Assembly (NCBI GenBank): GCA_934091015.1
Contig: CAKOKM010000014.1
Coordinates: 1-30,533 of the forward strand
Source of the DNA: an uncultured Bacilli bacterium
Lineage (GTDB): Bacteria; Bacillota_I; Bacilli_A; RF39; UBA660
DNA length: 30,533 nt
Direction of reading: 5' to 3'
The position numbers and the translations under genes were made by a program. Under the pieces are notes generated by a model that saw only the letters and a list, made by a program, of their open reading frames with translations, did no database searches and was not told the origin of the DNA. This document shows, one piece after another, positions 14,268 through 23,442 of this stretch (its first letter is position 1; each line of letters starts with the position of its first letter).

Positions 14268-15839
14268 ATGGAAAGAAAACAAAAAGAACAAATAATAATT
14301 GTAGTAACAATTATAGCACTAGTACTAATGTTTATAGGTATCAGTTATGCATACTTTACATCAGTAAATAATGTAAGATCAGGATCAAGTATAGTAGCAG
14401 TAGGTGGTAAAATGACTATAGATTATCAAGATGGAAATAGTTCATTATTACTATCAACAAATATCAAACCAAGTAATGATATACTAATTGATAAAACATT
14501 TACCTTAACAGGAGTAAACACAACAATAGGAGAAGGCATAAACATGCCATATACAGTAAGTATAGAATATCAAAGTACGTTTCAAAATGCTAATCAAAGT
14601 GAATTACAATACTTTATAAAAAGAACTGATGAAAATGAAAACATAAGTTGTGCGTTAAAAGGTCTAGTTCAACTAACATCAGAAAATCTTAATGGTTTAC
14701 CAACAACATTAGTAGATTATACATTAGGTTATTTTGAAGACTGGAGTGGAGAAACATATAAACAAGAGATAGCTAAAGGAGAGTTTAAAGCAGCAAGTGG
14801 AGAACAAGTAATAACCTTTAACTTAAAAATGATGTTTAGAGATACAGGAGAAAACCAAAATTATAATAAAGGAGCAACCTTTAATGGAAAGATATTAATA
14901 AATGATGCATTATCAACCGAGATAGCAGGCCAAACAGCCGTAGATACAATAGATAAACAATTAGAAACCCAAGATAATAGTTTATATGATACAAAAATAT
15001 TTACTGATAATACGCCAGATAAAAATGTAAGATTTACGAGAAATGAATCATTATTAAATACCACAACAGTATCAAATCAAAACCAGAATAACTATGAAAC
15101 AAAATTGTTAATAGCTGTTTCTACAAAAGACTCAAATAACATAAACATATTTGGCGAACGTGCTAAAATAATAGGAGTATTCAAAGTTAAAAATGCCGAT
15201 ACTGGAGAATATGAAAGGTTATTGAAAATTAAACTTGGTTATTATTCAAAAACATCATTTAATGCAAATGGGACAAATAATTGGGAAACATCAAGCTTAA
15301 TGCAAGAATTAAATGTAGGAGATAATAGTTATTTAACCAGTTTAAATCAATATTATTTAAAACAAAGATACTTTGATTATGATAATGATTTAGGCAGTGA
15401 TGATCCTAACGCTTATCTAGATCTAATAGCTAATGTCGAATGGGATATTGGAGGATTAGATAGTTTAAATGTAAGTTTAGAAGATGCATATAAACAAGAA
15501 AGAGGATTAACCCCATATACCACAAATAAGAAAACATGGACAGGCAAAATCGGATTACCAAGTTTAACTGATTACTTGTATGATAAATTAGGAGCCGATT
15601 GTGCAAGTGATTTATCAACCTGTTCATCATCTGCTTCATCAGTTATTTTAACCTTAACAAAAGATAATACATCAACATCAAATATATACCTATATGATTA
15701 TAATTATTCGGCGCCAAAATCAACATCAACTGGTGGCTATGTATATCCAACATTTTATTTAAAAAAGGACATTAAATTTGTATGTGGAGATGGAAGTAAT
15801 AATAATCCCTATGCAATCACATATGAAGAATGTAGATAA
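14268..15839 (+). CDS. Large surface protein, copy B
   Basis: A 523-residue membrane-anchored extracellular protein. I start it at the ATG at 14268, 14 bases after AAGGAG; the in-frame GTG at 14253 overlaps that site. Residues 9-29 are a membrane segment followed by YAYFTSVNNVRSGSS, which resembles the start of TasA/camelysin-type matrix proteins with SipW-type signals. A beta-rich region (about 35-220) follows, then a region shared with copy A (about 232-523). The C-terminal domain holds the block WDIGGLDSLNVSLEDAY, TWTGKIGLPSLTDYLY, CASDLSTCSSS, YPTFYLKKDIKFVCGDGS and the ending NNPYAITYEECR. Function unknown; a variable surface antigen or matrix component is my inference. It lies directly downstream of the prepilin peptidase gene, but its N-terminus lacks the G/FTLIE cleavage site. 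Confidence 0.85.
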   Translation: MERKQKEQIIIVVTIIALVLMFIGISYAYFTSVNNVRSGSSIVAVGGKMTIDYQDGNSSLLLSTNIKPSNDILIDKTFTLTGVNTTIGEGINMPYTVSIEYQSTFQNANQSELQYFIKRTDENENISCALKGLVQLTSENLNGLPTTLVDYTLGYFEDWSGETYKQEIAKGEFKAASGEQVITFNLKMMFRDTGENQNYNKGATFNGKILINDALSTEIAGQTAVDTIDKQLETQDNSLYDTKIFTDNTPDKNVRFTRNESLLNTTTVSNQNQNNYETKLLIAVSTKDSNNINIFGERAKIIGVFKVKNADTGEYERLLKIKLGYYSKTSFNANGTNNWETSSLMQELNVGDNSYLTSLNQYYLKQRYFDYDNDLGSDDPNAYLDLIANVEWDIGGLDSLNVSLEDAYKQERGLTPYTTNKKTWTGKIGLPSLTDYLYDKLGADCASDLSTCSSSASSVILTLTKDNTSTSNIYLYDYNYSAPKSTSTGGYVYPTFYLKKDIKFVCGDGSNNNPYAITYEECR

Positions 15840-15860
15840 TTAAAATTTTAAATATAAAAA

Positions 15861-15892
15861 ATTTATGCAAAATAATTTGTATAAATTTTTTT
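15861..15892 (+). terminator. Terminator of surface protein copy B
   Basis: An 11-bp stem with one G-T pair (ATTTATGCAAA at 15861-15871 with TTTGTATAAAT at 15876-15886), a four-base loop, and seven T (15886-15892). It corresponds to the weaker hairpin after copy A. Confidence 0.8.
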
Positions 15893-15977
15893 ATATTATA
15901 GAAATTTCACAATTATATAATTTTAATTAACAAGCATAAATGTATTATATAAAATATTAATAAAAAATAATTTACAG

Positions 15978-16017
15978 TAGTTTGTATCTTTAATCTCATT
16001 GAGATTCAAAGTTACTA
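15978..16017. other. Stem-loop in the non-coding stretch before polA
   Basis: Between the surface-protein terminator and polA (15893-16134) no gene is visible. It contains one stem-loop: CTTTAATCTC pairs with GAGATTCAAAG through a three-base loop and one bulged C. Outer TAGT/ACTA bases can extend the pairing. No T-run follows on the plus strand. It may be an RNA structure or chance in AT-rich DNA. The rest of the stretch is AT-rich and shows nothing I can name. Confidence 0.35.
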
Positions 16018-16134
16018 TATCATTAAAAAGAAAAACATAAATTAAATCCTAAAATAATAAACTTAATTTATTCTATTTATAGTTTTTTTTATTCATTTAT
16101 TATAAAATATAATTAAATAAATGGAGATGATAAC

Positions 16135-18690
16135 ATGGAAAAAATAATTTTAGTTGATGGAAATAATTTAATATTTAGAAGTTATTATGCAACAGCAACA
16201 ACAGGTAATATAATGACAAATAGTAAAAATTATCCTACTAATGCTTTATATGGTTTTATCAATATGATTAACAAGATAATTGAAGAAGAAAAGCCAACCT
16301 TTATGGCAGTAGCTTATGATATTGGAAAAAACTTTAGACACGAAAAATATAAAGAATACAAAGCTGGAAGAAGTGCTACACCTAATGAGTTAATAATTCA
16401 ATTAAACAAATCTAAAGAATTATTAGATGTAATGGGAATTAAACATATTGAATTAGAAAATTATGAAGCAGATGACATTATTGGTACATTAAGTAAGATG
16501 GCTCTTGATGATAAAGATTTTATTGCAACCATAGTTTCATCAGATAAAGATTTATTGCAATTAATTAATGAAGAAGTTGAAGTAAAGTTATTAAAAAGTA
16601 AAGATTATATCAGGTATAATAAAGAAAAATTTATTGAAGATTATGGAATTGATCCAATTAAAATGATAGATTTAAAAGCATTAATGGGAGATTCTTCTGA
16701 TAATGTTCCCGGTGTTAAAGGAATAGGAGAAAAAACAGCACTTAAGTTATTACAACAATATAATTCCTTAGAAGGTATATATGATTCAATTGATTCAATA
16801 AAAGGTGCTATCCATGATAAATTAGCAAGCGAAAAAGATACAGCGTTTTTTTGTAAAGATATTTGTACTATCTGTTTAAATGCTCCTATAAAAGAAAGTT
16901 TAACTGACTGTAAATATTTAGGACCAAATAATAATAAATTAATTGAAATATATAAAGAACTTGAATTTTATTCTTTATTAAAAAAGATGGATTTTAAACA
17001 AGAAACCACTAAATCTAATTACAAAATATTAAATAATGTAGAAGAAATTAATAAAGATAATAAAATTTCTTATTATATTGAATGCAATAATGAGAATTAT
17101 CATGATGCTAAAATATTAGGAATGGGCCTTTATGATGGAAACAATTTATTCTATGTTAAACCTGAAAAGATTAGAGAATGTTTAGATTATTTAAAAGATA
17201 ATGAAAAATATACTTATGATTTAAAAAAGAATATTAACTTACTTAATAACATCGATTTAAATACTTCTTTTGATCTTATGATAGCAGCATATTTACTTAA
17301 CTATCAAATAAAAGAAGACTTAGCAGTTTTAATGAATAAAGAAGAAATATACATTCCATTTTATAATGACGTTATTAAAAGTGAAAATATTGAAAATGAA
17401 GTAACGCTTAAAGCTAAATATATTTTTGATAATAAAGATAGATTTATAAATGAACTAGCTAAAGAAGAAATGTTAGACCTATTTAACAAAGTGGAAATGC
17501 CACTAATAACTATTTTAGCTAAAATGGAAATGAATGGAATTATATGTGATAAAAATATATTAGATTCCCTTCAAAAAGATATGGATAAAAATTTAGATGA
17601 TATAGCTCAAAAAATATATGCAGTATGTGGAGAAGAATTTAATATTAATAGTCCTACTCAATTGGGTATTGTCTTATTTGAACATATGAATTTACCATTT
17701 GCTCATAAAAACGCTAAGTCAAAAAGATATAACACTGATGCAAGTACTATTTTAAAATTATCTAAAACAATTCCCAAATTAAAATTAATAATAGATTATC
17801 GTAACTTAGTTAAATTAAATAGTACTTATTTAGAAGGATTGAAAGACTATATTAGAGAAGATGGTAAAATTCATACAATTTATAAACAAGCTTTAACTAG
17901 AACTGGAAGATTATCTAGTTTAGATCCTAATATGCAAAATATTCCTTCTAAAAAAGAAGATGGAAAACTTGTTAAAAAAGCATTTTTACCAGAATATGAC
18001 TCATTTTTAAGTACCGATTATTCTCAAATTGAATTAAGAGTACTTGCTCATTTATCAGGATCAAAAGAACTAATAAATGCTTTTAATAATAATATTGATA
18101 TCCATAAGCAAGTAGCAAGTGATATTTTTGGAGTTCCACTAGAAGATGTAACCACCTTACAAAGAAGCAAAGCTAAAGCAGTCGTATTTGGAATTGTATA
18201 TGGAATCAGTAGTTTTGGTTTAAGTGAAAATTTACAAATAAGACCAACTGAAGCCAAAGAACTAATCGAAAAATTTAATGAATTATATCCAGGAGTTAAA
18301 GAATATATGGATAACGTTGTTAAAGACGCTTATAGTAATGGTTATGTAAGAACTTTATTTAATCGTAAAAGAAATATAGAAGAATTAACAAATAAAAATT
18401 ATATGATAAGACAAGCAGGTGAAAGAATAGCTATGAATACACCAATTCAAGGAACAAGTGCAGATATTTTAAAAATGGCTATGATCAAAATAGATGAAGA
18501 AATGACAAAAAATAAATTAAAGTCTAAATTGCTATTACAGGTACACGATGAATTAATATTTGATTGTGTTGATTCTGAAAAAGAAATATTAACAAAAATA
18601 GTTAAAGACGCTATGGAAAATACAGTTAAATTAGATGTACCATTAAAAGCAAGTTTAGACTTTGGACCAACCTGGTATGATACAAAATAA
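16135..18690 (+). CDS. polA: DNA polymerase I
   Basis: An 851-residue repair and Okazaki-fragment-processing polymerase. The N-terminal 5' nuclease domain (about 1-290) shows LVDGNNLIFRSYYA, YEADDIIGTL, SSDKDLLQL and GDSSDNVPGVKGIGEKTA. The middle region (about 300-440) corresponds to the 3'-5' exonuclease domain but has IECNNEN where DxE would be expected, so proofreading is probably lost, as in B. subtilis and Taq. The polymerase domain shows TGRLSSLDPNMQNIP, motif A DYSQIELRVLAHLSG, motif B RSKAKAVVFGIVYG and motif C QVHDELIFD. The GGAGATGAT ribosome binding site is clear. It is followed by mutM, a conserved pairing in Bacilli. Confidence 0.97.
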   Translation: MEKIILVDGNNLIFRSYYATATTGNIMTNSKNYPTNALYGFINMINKIIEEEKPTFMAVAYDIGKNFRHEKYKEYKAGRSATPNELIIQLNKSKELLDVMGIKHIELENYEADDIIGTLSKMALDDKDFIATIVSSDKDLLQLINEEVEVKLLKSKDYIRYNKEKFIEDYGIDPIKMIDLKALMGDSSDNVPGVKGIGEKTALKLLQQYNSLEGIYDSIDSIKGAIHDKLASEKDTAFFCKDICTICLNAPIKESLTDCKYLGPNNNKLIEIYKELEFYSLLKKMDFKQETTKSNYKILNNVEEINKDNKISYYIECNNENYHDAKILGMGLYDGNNLFYVKPEKIRECLDYLKDNEKYTYDLKKNINLLNNIDLNTSFDLMIAAYLLNYQIKEDLAVLMNKEEIYIPFYNDVIKSENIENEVTLKAKYIFDNKDRFINELAKEEMLDLFNKVEMPLITILAKMEMNGIICDKNILDSLQKDMDKNLDDIAQKIYAVCGEEFNINSPTQLGIVLFEHMNLPFAHKNAKSKRYNTDASTILKLSKTIPKLKLIIDYRNLVKLNSTYLEGLKDYIREDGKIHTIYKQALTRTGRLSSLDPNMQNIPSKKEDGKLVKKAFLPEYDSFLSTDYSQIELRVLAHLSGSKELINAFNNNIDIHKQVASDIFGVPLEDVTTLQRSKAKAVVFGIVYGISSFGLSENLQIRPTEAKELIEKFNELYPGVKEYMDNVVKDAYSNGYVRTLFNRKRNIEELTNKNYMIRQAGERIAMNTPIQGTSADILKMAMIKIDEEMTKNKLKSKLLLQVHDELIFDCVDSEKEILTKIVKDAMENTVKLDVPLKASLDFGPTWYDTK

Positions 18691-18692
18691 GA

Positions 18693-18736
18693 AGAAATAT
18701 TAAAGTTACAAGATAATGAATAATATTTCTTTTTTT
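18693..18736 (+). terminator. Terminator of polA
   Basis: A perfect 10-bp stem (AGAAATATTA at 18693-18702 with TAATATTTCT at 18721-18730), an 18-base loop and a T-run to 18736. polA and mutM are thus probably separate transcription units despite their adjacency. Confidence 0.75.
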
Positions 18737-18779
18737 AATTCTTTATTATAAAATAAATATGTAGTAGGGAAGTGTAATT

Positions 18780-19598
18780 ATGCCTGAGTTACCAGAAGTT
18801 AGAACTGTCGCAAAAGTATTAAAAGAAAAAATAATTGGAAAGAAAATAACTAATTATCAAATTAGATATCAAAATATAATAGAAGATGGAAGTTTAAGTT
18901 TTGATAATCTAATTAATAAAACAATATTAGATATAACAACTTATGGAAAATATTTAATATTTAAAATAGATAATCTTTATTTAGTATCACACCTTAGAAT
19001 GGAAGGAAAATATTACATAAAAAATATTAATGATGAAATAAGTAAACATGAACATATTATTTTTATTTTAGATAATAATATTTCTTTAAGATATCATGAT
19101 ACTAGAAAGTTTGGCCGTATGTTTTTAACTGATGATTTATCTAAATGTAAAGGACTAAATAAATTAGGACTAGAACCATTTGATAAAAATATTAACAGTG
19201 ATTACTTATTATCAAAATTTAGCAAAAGTAATTTACCAATAAAAGAACTATTGTTAAATCAAAGTATTATTGCTGGACTTGGAAATATTTATGCCAATGA
19301 AGTATTATTTTTAAGTAAAATAAATCCCTTCAAAAAAGGAAAAGATATTACTAAAAATGAATGTGATAATATAATTTCATCATCTAAGGAAATTTTAACC
19401 AATGCGATTATTGATGGTGGAACAACTATTAAAAGTTATACTTCAAGTTTAGGCGTAACAGGACATTATCAAGATAAATTGTATGTTCATAAAAGAGATA
19501 ATATGAATTGTAAAATATGTAATAGTTTAATATTAAAAGACCGCATTGGTGGAAGAAGCACCTATTACTGTCCTAATTGTCAAAAAGAAAGTAAGTGA
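18780..19598 (+). CDS. mutM: Formamidopyrimidine-DNA glycosylase
   Basis: A 272-residue base-excision-repair enzyme that removes 8-oxoguanine and ring-opened purines and then cuts the abasic strand. After Met the conserved PELPEV gives the catalytic Pro and Glu. TYGKYLIFKI carries the conserved Lys, and NQSIIAGLGNIYANEVLF is the helix-two-turn-helix. The C-terminal zinc finger reads CKICNSLI ... STYYCPNCQ. Length is normal. In Bacillus coaE follows soon after; here a Wzy_C-type membrane protein gene starts three bases after the stop, suggesting cotranscription. Confidence 0.95.
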   Translation: MPELPEVRTVAKVLKEKIIGKKITNYQIRYQNIIEDGSLSFDNLINKTILDITTYGKYLIFKIDNLYLVSHLRMEGKYYIKNINDEISKHEHIIFILDNNISLRYHDTRKFGRMFLTDDLSKCKGLNKLGLEPFDKNINSDYLLSKFSKSNLPIKELLLNQSIIAGLGNIYANEVLFLSKINPFKKGKDITKNECDNIISSSKEILTNAIIDGGTTIKSYTSSLGVTGHYQDKLYVHKRDNMNCKICNSLILKDRIGGRSTYYCPNCQKESK

Positions 19599-19601
19599 TT
19601 A

Positions 19602-21155
19602 ATGAAAACTAATTATCAAAAACTAAAAAATATTTTAGAAACATACACTGATATTTATATTTTTATAGTCTTATTAATATTTCCTTTAATAGTTAATAAA
19701 GATGGATTCTTTCATATTTTAGAATGTAAATGGTATTCATATTTAATTATTGGCATAACATATTTAACTCTAAATTTAGTAACGTTATTATATTTTTATA
19801 TCTTTAAAAAAGTTAATTATTTTAAAAATTATAAATTATCTAAAGTACAATTATTTGCTGTATCATTATTAATTATTAATATTTTATCTTGCTTATTATC
19901 TCCCTATTTAAAAGATTATAATTTACTTATAGGAGTTGGTAGAGGAGAAGGTTTAATAATGACTTCTCTTTATATTCTATCTTTTTTAAGCATAACTTTA
20001 TTTGGTAAATTTAAAAGAAAATATATTTTATATTTTTCGCTTTTATCAATAATTCATAATATTATATGTGTACTTCAATATATTGGCTTTAATCCTTTAA
20101 ATATGTATCAAAATGGGATTGGAACCCATAATGTAAGCTTCATGGGAACAATAGGTAATATTGATTTTATATCAGCACTTTATTGTATCTTAATACCAGT
20201 ATCTATTTCATCATATCTTTTTCTTAAAGATAATAGTAAAAAAGATAATATTGTTCATTTAACATCAATATTTTTATCATTCTTTATTTTAGGTATTATA
20301 AATGTTCAAAGTGGTAAACTTGCCTTATTAATAATGCTTATGTTAACTTTTCCTTTAATTATAAAAAATAACCAAAGATTAAGTAAATTTCTTATTGTGT
20401 TATCATTAATACTGATGGCATATTGCACAAATATCATATTAAATCCCGAGTATCATTACGACATTAATAAACTAGGACTTTATTTTAAATTTAATTATAT
20501 TGTTGTATTGTATTTAATTGTTATTTTTATTTTAATTTATTTAGCAAAAGTTTTAAAGAATACTAACTATAATATTTTAAATGATAAAAAGCTAATTAAA
20601 TATTATTTTACCTTAATATCTATTTGTGGAATATTTGGAATAATTATTATATATAATATAAATTTTAGTAGTGGGTTTTTATATGAAATTCATGAATTAT
20701 TACATTTAAATTTTGACGATGAATTTGGAACATACAGAATATTCTTATGGAAAAGAACTTTAAAGTTAGTTAAAGATTATCCTTTAATAGGAACAGGACC
20801 AGATACCTTTGCATTAAGGTTTATGGCAAAGTATACTGAAGATATTAAAGCAATTGGTCCTTTAACAATTAATGATACAGCAGCCAATGTTTATTTAACA
20901 ACTTTAATAAATTTAGGAGTAATTGGTCTTTCTAATTATTTACTATTAATGTTTTCATTATTAAAAAAAGGATTAAAAGAAATGAATAATTATTCTAAAA
21001 TATTGTTACTTGCTTTTATTTGTTATTTAATTCAAGATTTTTTTAATCTTTCAGTTGTAATAGTTAGTCCAATATTTTGGCTATTAATGGGAGTTTTATA
21101 CATAAGTTTAAATGCTAACAAATTAACTTGTAAAAAAGAAATAAAAACAATATAA
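19602..21155 (+). CDS. O-antigen ligase / Wzy_C-family membrane protein
   Basis: A 517-residue polytopic membrane protein with about 11-12 hydrophobic segments and a long extracytoplasmic loop at about 365-430. That loop shows GTYRIFLWKRTLKLVKDYPLIGTGPDTFALRF, followed by NVYLTTLINLGVIGL. This W....L.....P..G.G...F pattern is the Wzy_C signature shared by O-antigen ligases, polysaccharide polymerases and O-linked protein oligosaccharyltransferases (PglL/PilO). The substrate cannot be read from sequence. It starts three bases after mutM with a weak ribosome binding site. The next gene, 28 bases on, encodes a surface protein with a Ser/Thr/Asn repeat, which makes a protein-glycosylating role worth considering. 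Confidence 0.85.
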   Translation: MKTNYQKLKNILETYTDIYIFIVLLIFPLIVNKDGFFHILECKWYSYLIIGITYLTLNLVTLLYFYIFKKVNYFKNYKLSKVQLFAVSLLIINILSCLLSPYLKDYNLLIGVGRGEGLIMTSLYILSFLSITLFGKFKRKYILYFSLLSIIHNIICVLQYIGFNPLNMYQNGIGTHNVSFMGTIGNIDFISALYCILIPVSISSYLFLKDNSKKDNIVHLTSIFLSFFILGIINVQSGKLALLIMLMLTFPLIIKNNQRLSKFLIVLSLILMAYCTNIILNPEYHYDINKLGLYFKFNYIVVLYLIVIFILIYLAKVLKNTNYNILNDKKLIKYYFTLISICGIFGIIIIYNINFSSGFLYEIHELLHLNFDDEFGTYRIFLWKRTLKLVKDYPLIGTGPDTFALRFMAKYTEDIKAIGPLTINDTAANVYLTTLINLGVIGLSNYLLLMFSLLKKGLKEMNNYSKILLLAFICYLIQDFFNLSVVIVSPIFWLLMGVLYISLNANKLTCKKEIKTI

Positions 21156-21183
21156 TTAAATTGTAAAGTAGAGGAGTTTGAAA

Positions 21184-22779
21184 ATGAAAAAAGATAAAAT
21201 ATTAGAACTAGTTATAGGTGGAATTATTATATTCTCTGTAGGTATATTTATAGGTTATAAATTAAATAGAGGTGCAATTAAAAATATTCAAGGTTATTTA
21301 TTTAATGCTAGCGGATTTGCAACTGATCCAAATGCGACTGATTGTAACGCGACTGACTCTAATGCCACTGACAGTAATGCGACTGATTCCAATGCAACAG
21401 ATTCCAATGCTACTGACAGTAATGCTACAAGTTCAAATGCATCTATAAATGATAATATTTTAATTTTATCTAGCTTTTATTTAAAAACAACTACTGGTAA
21501 AACTGGTGAAAAAATATATGTTAATTTACAAACTCAAGGTACAACTAATACTGGTGCATCTGTATCTTTTAAAAGTACAAAAGGATACACATTTACAACA
21601 AGCATTTATTCAATAGATAATAACCCTTACATTATAATTCCTAACAATATTCTTCCTGATACTTATAATGTAACAGATTTATTATTAACTGGTTTAAATA
21701 GTGATTATACAACATTTACTAAACATTATGGTCAAAATGGCAATTTTAACTATACATTTAGTTCAAAATTAATTATCAGTTCTGAAAATAAAACCAATAT
21801 AAAATTAAATAGCTTCACTTTAAAAACTAATAAAGCCAATATATCAGATAAAGTATATTTCGATATTCAAACAAGTGAAAAACTAACTAATTTAAAATTA
21901 GAATTTAAAGTAGGTAATAATACATTTACTGTCTATGCTTCTTCTTTAAATAATAACCCATATTTTGAAATACCTTCTAATATTACTGAAGGAAAATATA
22001 TACTAACTTCATTAACTTTAATAAACAATGATAACACCATAATATATACAAATAATGGAAACAATGGAACATTAAAATATGTATTTAATTCAGATTTAGA
22101 AATAACTAATAATAGTAATAAAAAGCTTGTCTATAATAATGAAGATATTGATACAGCTGTTATATCCAAGTTATATGAAAGTGATAAAAATTCTGAAATA
22201 GCTATAAATGCCAATGAAAATAGTTTTATAAGTAGTGAGTTATTTAACATTATAAAAGGAACTAATAGAACTCTTAGAATAAATAATAATGATAATGAAT
22301 TAATTTTTAAAGGAAATGATATTAAAGAAGCTAAAACAATTGATGTTAATACTAAAGTTTATTTAACTGAAGTTAACAATAACATTAATGAAATAGTAAA
22401 AAAGGGAATTATAATAGATTTTCCTGATAATGGCTCATTACCTGGAAATGCTTTAGTTAAGATTAAAAATAATGATGATATTAAAAAAGTTTTAGATAGT
22501 AAAGTAAACGTTTATTATTATAATGATAAAACTAATAAATTTAGATTAATAAGTAGAGGAATAACTTTAACTGAAGATTATTATGAATTTAATATTTCAC
22601 ATACATCTAGTTATGTTTTAACTAATGAAGAAATAGATAAAAAATATTTAGAAACAAATGAAAATATAGTAAATTTCCAAAAAAGTAATAAAGTAAATTT
22701 ACTTCTAATTGGAGCAGGAGTTTTAGTTATAATTGGAACTACTTGTCTAATAATTTTTATTAAAAGAAAAAATAAATAA
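21184..22779 (+). CDS. Double-anchored surface protein with DSNAT repeats
   Basis: A 531-residue protein; start at the ATG at 21184, seven bases after GAGGAG (the TTG at 21178 is too close). Residues 8-26 form an N-terminal membrane segment. Residues about 46-87 are tandem five-residue repeats (ATDSN), giving seven D-x-N-A-T motifs. Two related beta-rich domains follow: SSFYLKTTTGKTGEKIYVNLQTQG near 96 and NSFTLKTNKANISDKVYFDIQTSE near 210. A third domain ends with FNISHTSSYVL near 470. A C-terminal membrane segment (about 503-523) is followed by KRKNK. Both ends thus appear membrane-embedded, leaving a large external loop. The repeat codons vary synonymously, so the array is old or under selection on protein sequence. 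Family not recognised; it is probably cotranscribed with the Wzy_C gene. Confidence 0.85.
   Translation: MKKDKILELVIGGIIIFSVGIFIGYKLNRGAIKNIQGYLFNASGFATDPNATDCNATDSNATDSNATDSNATDSNATDSNATSSNASINDNILILSSFYLKTTTGKTGEKIYVNLQTQGTTNTGASVSFKSTKGYTFTTSIYSIDNNPYIIIPNNILPDTYNVTDLLLTGLNSDYTTFTKHYGQNGNFNYTFSSKLIISSENKTNIKLNSFTLKTNKANISDKVYFDIQTSEKLTNLKLEFKVGNNTFTVYASSLNNNPYFEIPSNITEGKYILTSLTLINNDNTIIYTNNGNNGTLKYVFNSDLEITNNSNKKLVYNNEDIDTAVISKLYESDKNSEIAINANENSFISSELFNIIKGTNRTLRINNNDNELIFKGNDIKEAKTIDVNTKVYLTEVNNNINEIVKKGIIIDFPDNGSLPGNALVKIKNNDDIKKVLDSKVNVYYYNDKTNKFRLISRGITLTEDYYEFNISHTSSYVLTNEEIDKKYLETNENIVNFQKSNKVNLLLIGAGVLVIIGTTCLIIFIKRKNK
21320..21443 (+). repeat. 15-base coding tandem repeats (ATDSN units)
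   Basis: About eight imperfect 15-base units, pattern GCn-ACn-GAy-(TCn/AGy)-AAy, encode ATDSN. Neighbouring units use different synonymous codons (GCG, GCC, GCA, GCT; TCC, TCT, AGT), so slippage between units should be limited. Confidence 0.85.
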
Positions 22780-22807
22780 GAACTGTTAACATCAACTAAC
22801 AGTTCTT
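22778..22807. terminator. Bidirectional terminator between surface protein and PPTase genes
   Basis: A perfect 11-bp stem (AAGAACTGTTA with TAACAGTTCTT) and an 8-base loop, with T-rich sequence on both outer sides. It serves the two converging genes and includes or abuts both stop codons. Confidence 0.85.
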
Positions 22808-23395
22808 TTCACATATTGAAATAACATAATTATCATATATAAAAGAATAACATTTAACATTTATATCACTACAATAAATATGATTGTTACTAATTGTAAA
22901 TTCAACATTTTTAATATCAAATACACTTTTTCCCACCATTTTAACATAAGCTTCTTTTAAAGTATAAATTTCAAATAATCGCTTAAATAGATTATTATGT
23001 TCCAATAAAATATATTCTTTTTCTTTACTACTAGCAAAATAATTAATAGATTTAATATTAGTTTCTCTAATTTTCTCAATATCAATACCTATTTCTTTAT
23101 CGGATACAACAGTTATAACATAATTAGAAGAATGACTTATATTATAGAATATATTATTATTAACTATAAATGGTTTATTATCTTTATTAAATTTAAATTC
23201 TAAATCATTATAGTCAAGATTATAATATTTATCTAATAAGTTACTTAAAAGAAGTTCCCCAATAACTGATTGTCTTGTCTTAAGTTCATTCCTAAAATTA
23301 TTAATTCTATTTTTCTTTTCAATATAAATATTGTTATAAAAATTATCAATCTCATTATCACTATAATCATTAATATTTTTAATTATATATTTCAT
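22796..23395 (-). CDS. Sfp-type 4'-phosphopantetheinyl transferase
   Basis: A 199-residue enzyme that moves 4'-phosphopantetheine from coenzyme A to a Ser of a carrier protein. Family signatures are present: FNISHS-like FYNISHSSNYV, the Mg-binding IGIDIEKIRE and the helix FEIYTLKEAYVKMVGKSVFD (the WxxKEA motif reads YTLKEA here). The length fits the short Sfp/AcpT group. GGTGA upstream on the minus strand acts as ribosome binding site. It is divergent from VanW and the adenylation/carrier pair, and its likely substrate is the carrier protein at 25710. A role as general acyl-carrier PPTase of the cell cannot be excluded. Confidence 0.9.
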   Translation of the reverse strand: MKYIIKNINDYSDNEIDNFYNNIYIEKKNRINNFRNELKTRQSVIGELLLSNLLDKYYNLDYNDLEFKFNKDNKPFIVNNNIFYNISHSSNYVITVVSDKEIGIDIEKIRETNIKSINYFASSKEKEYILLEHNNLFKRLFEIYTLKEAYVKMVGKSVFDIKNVEFTISNNHIYCSDINVKCYSFIYDNYVISICEKNC

Positions 23396-23442
23396 AAATA
23401 TTCACCGTAATTACTTATATAATATCATTTTTAATATTAATT

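Noticed and set aside
14161..15892. Insertion of copy B as an insertion sequence or transposon
   Set aside because: No transposase and no target-site duplication or terminal repeats at both ends; the inverted repeat is on the left side only.
21320..21443. CRISPR-like short repeats
   Set aside because: The repeats are in-frame 15-base coding units with synonymous changes and no spacers.
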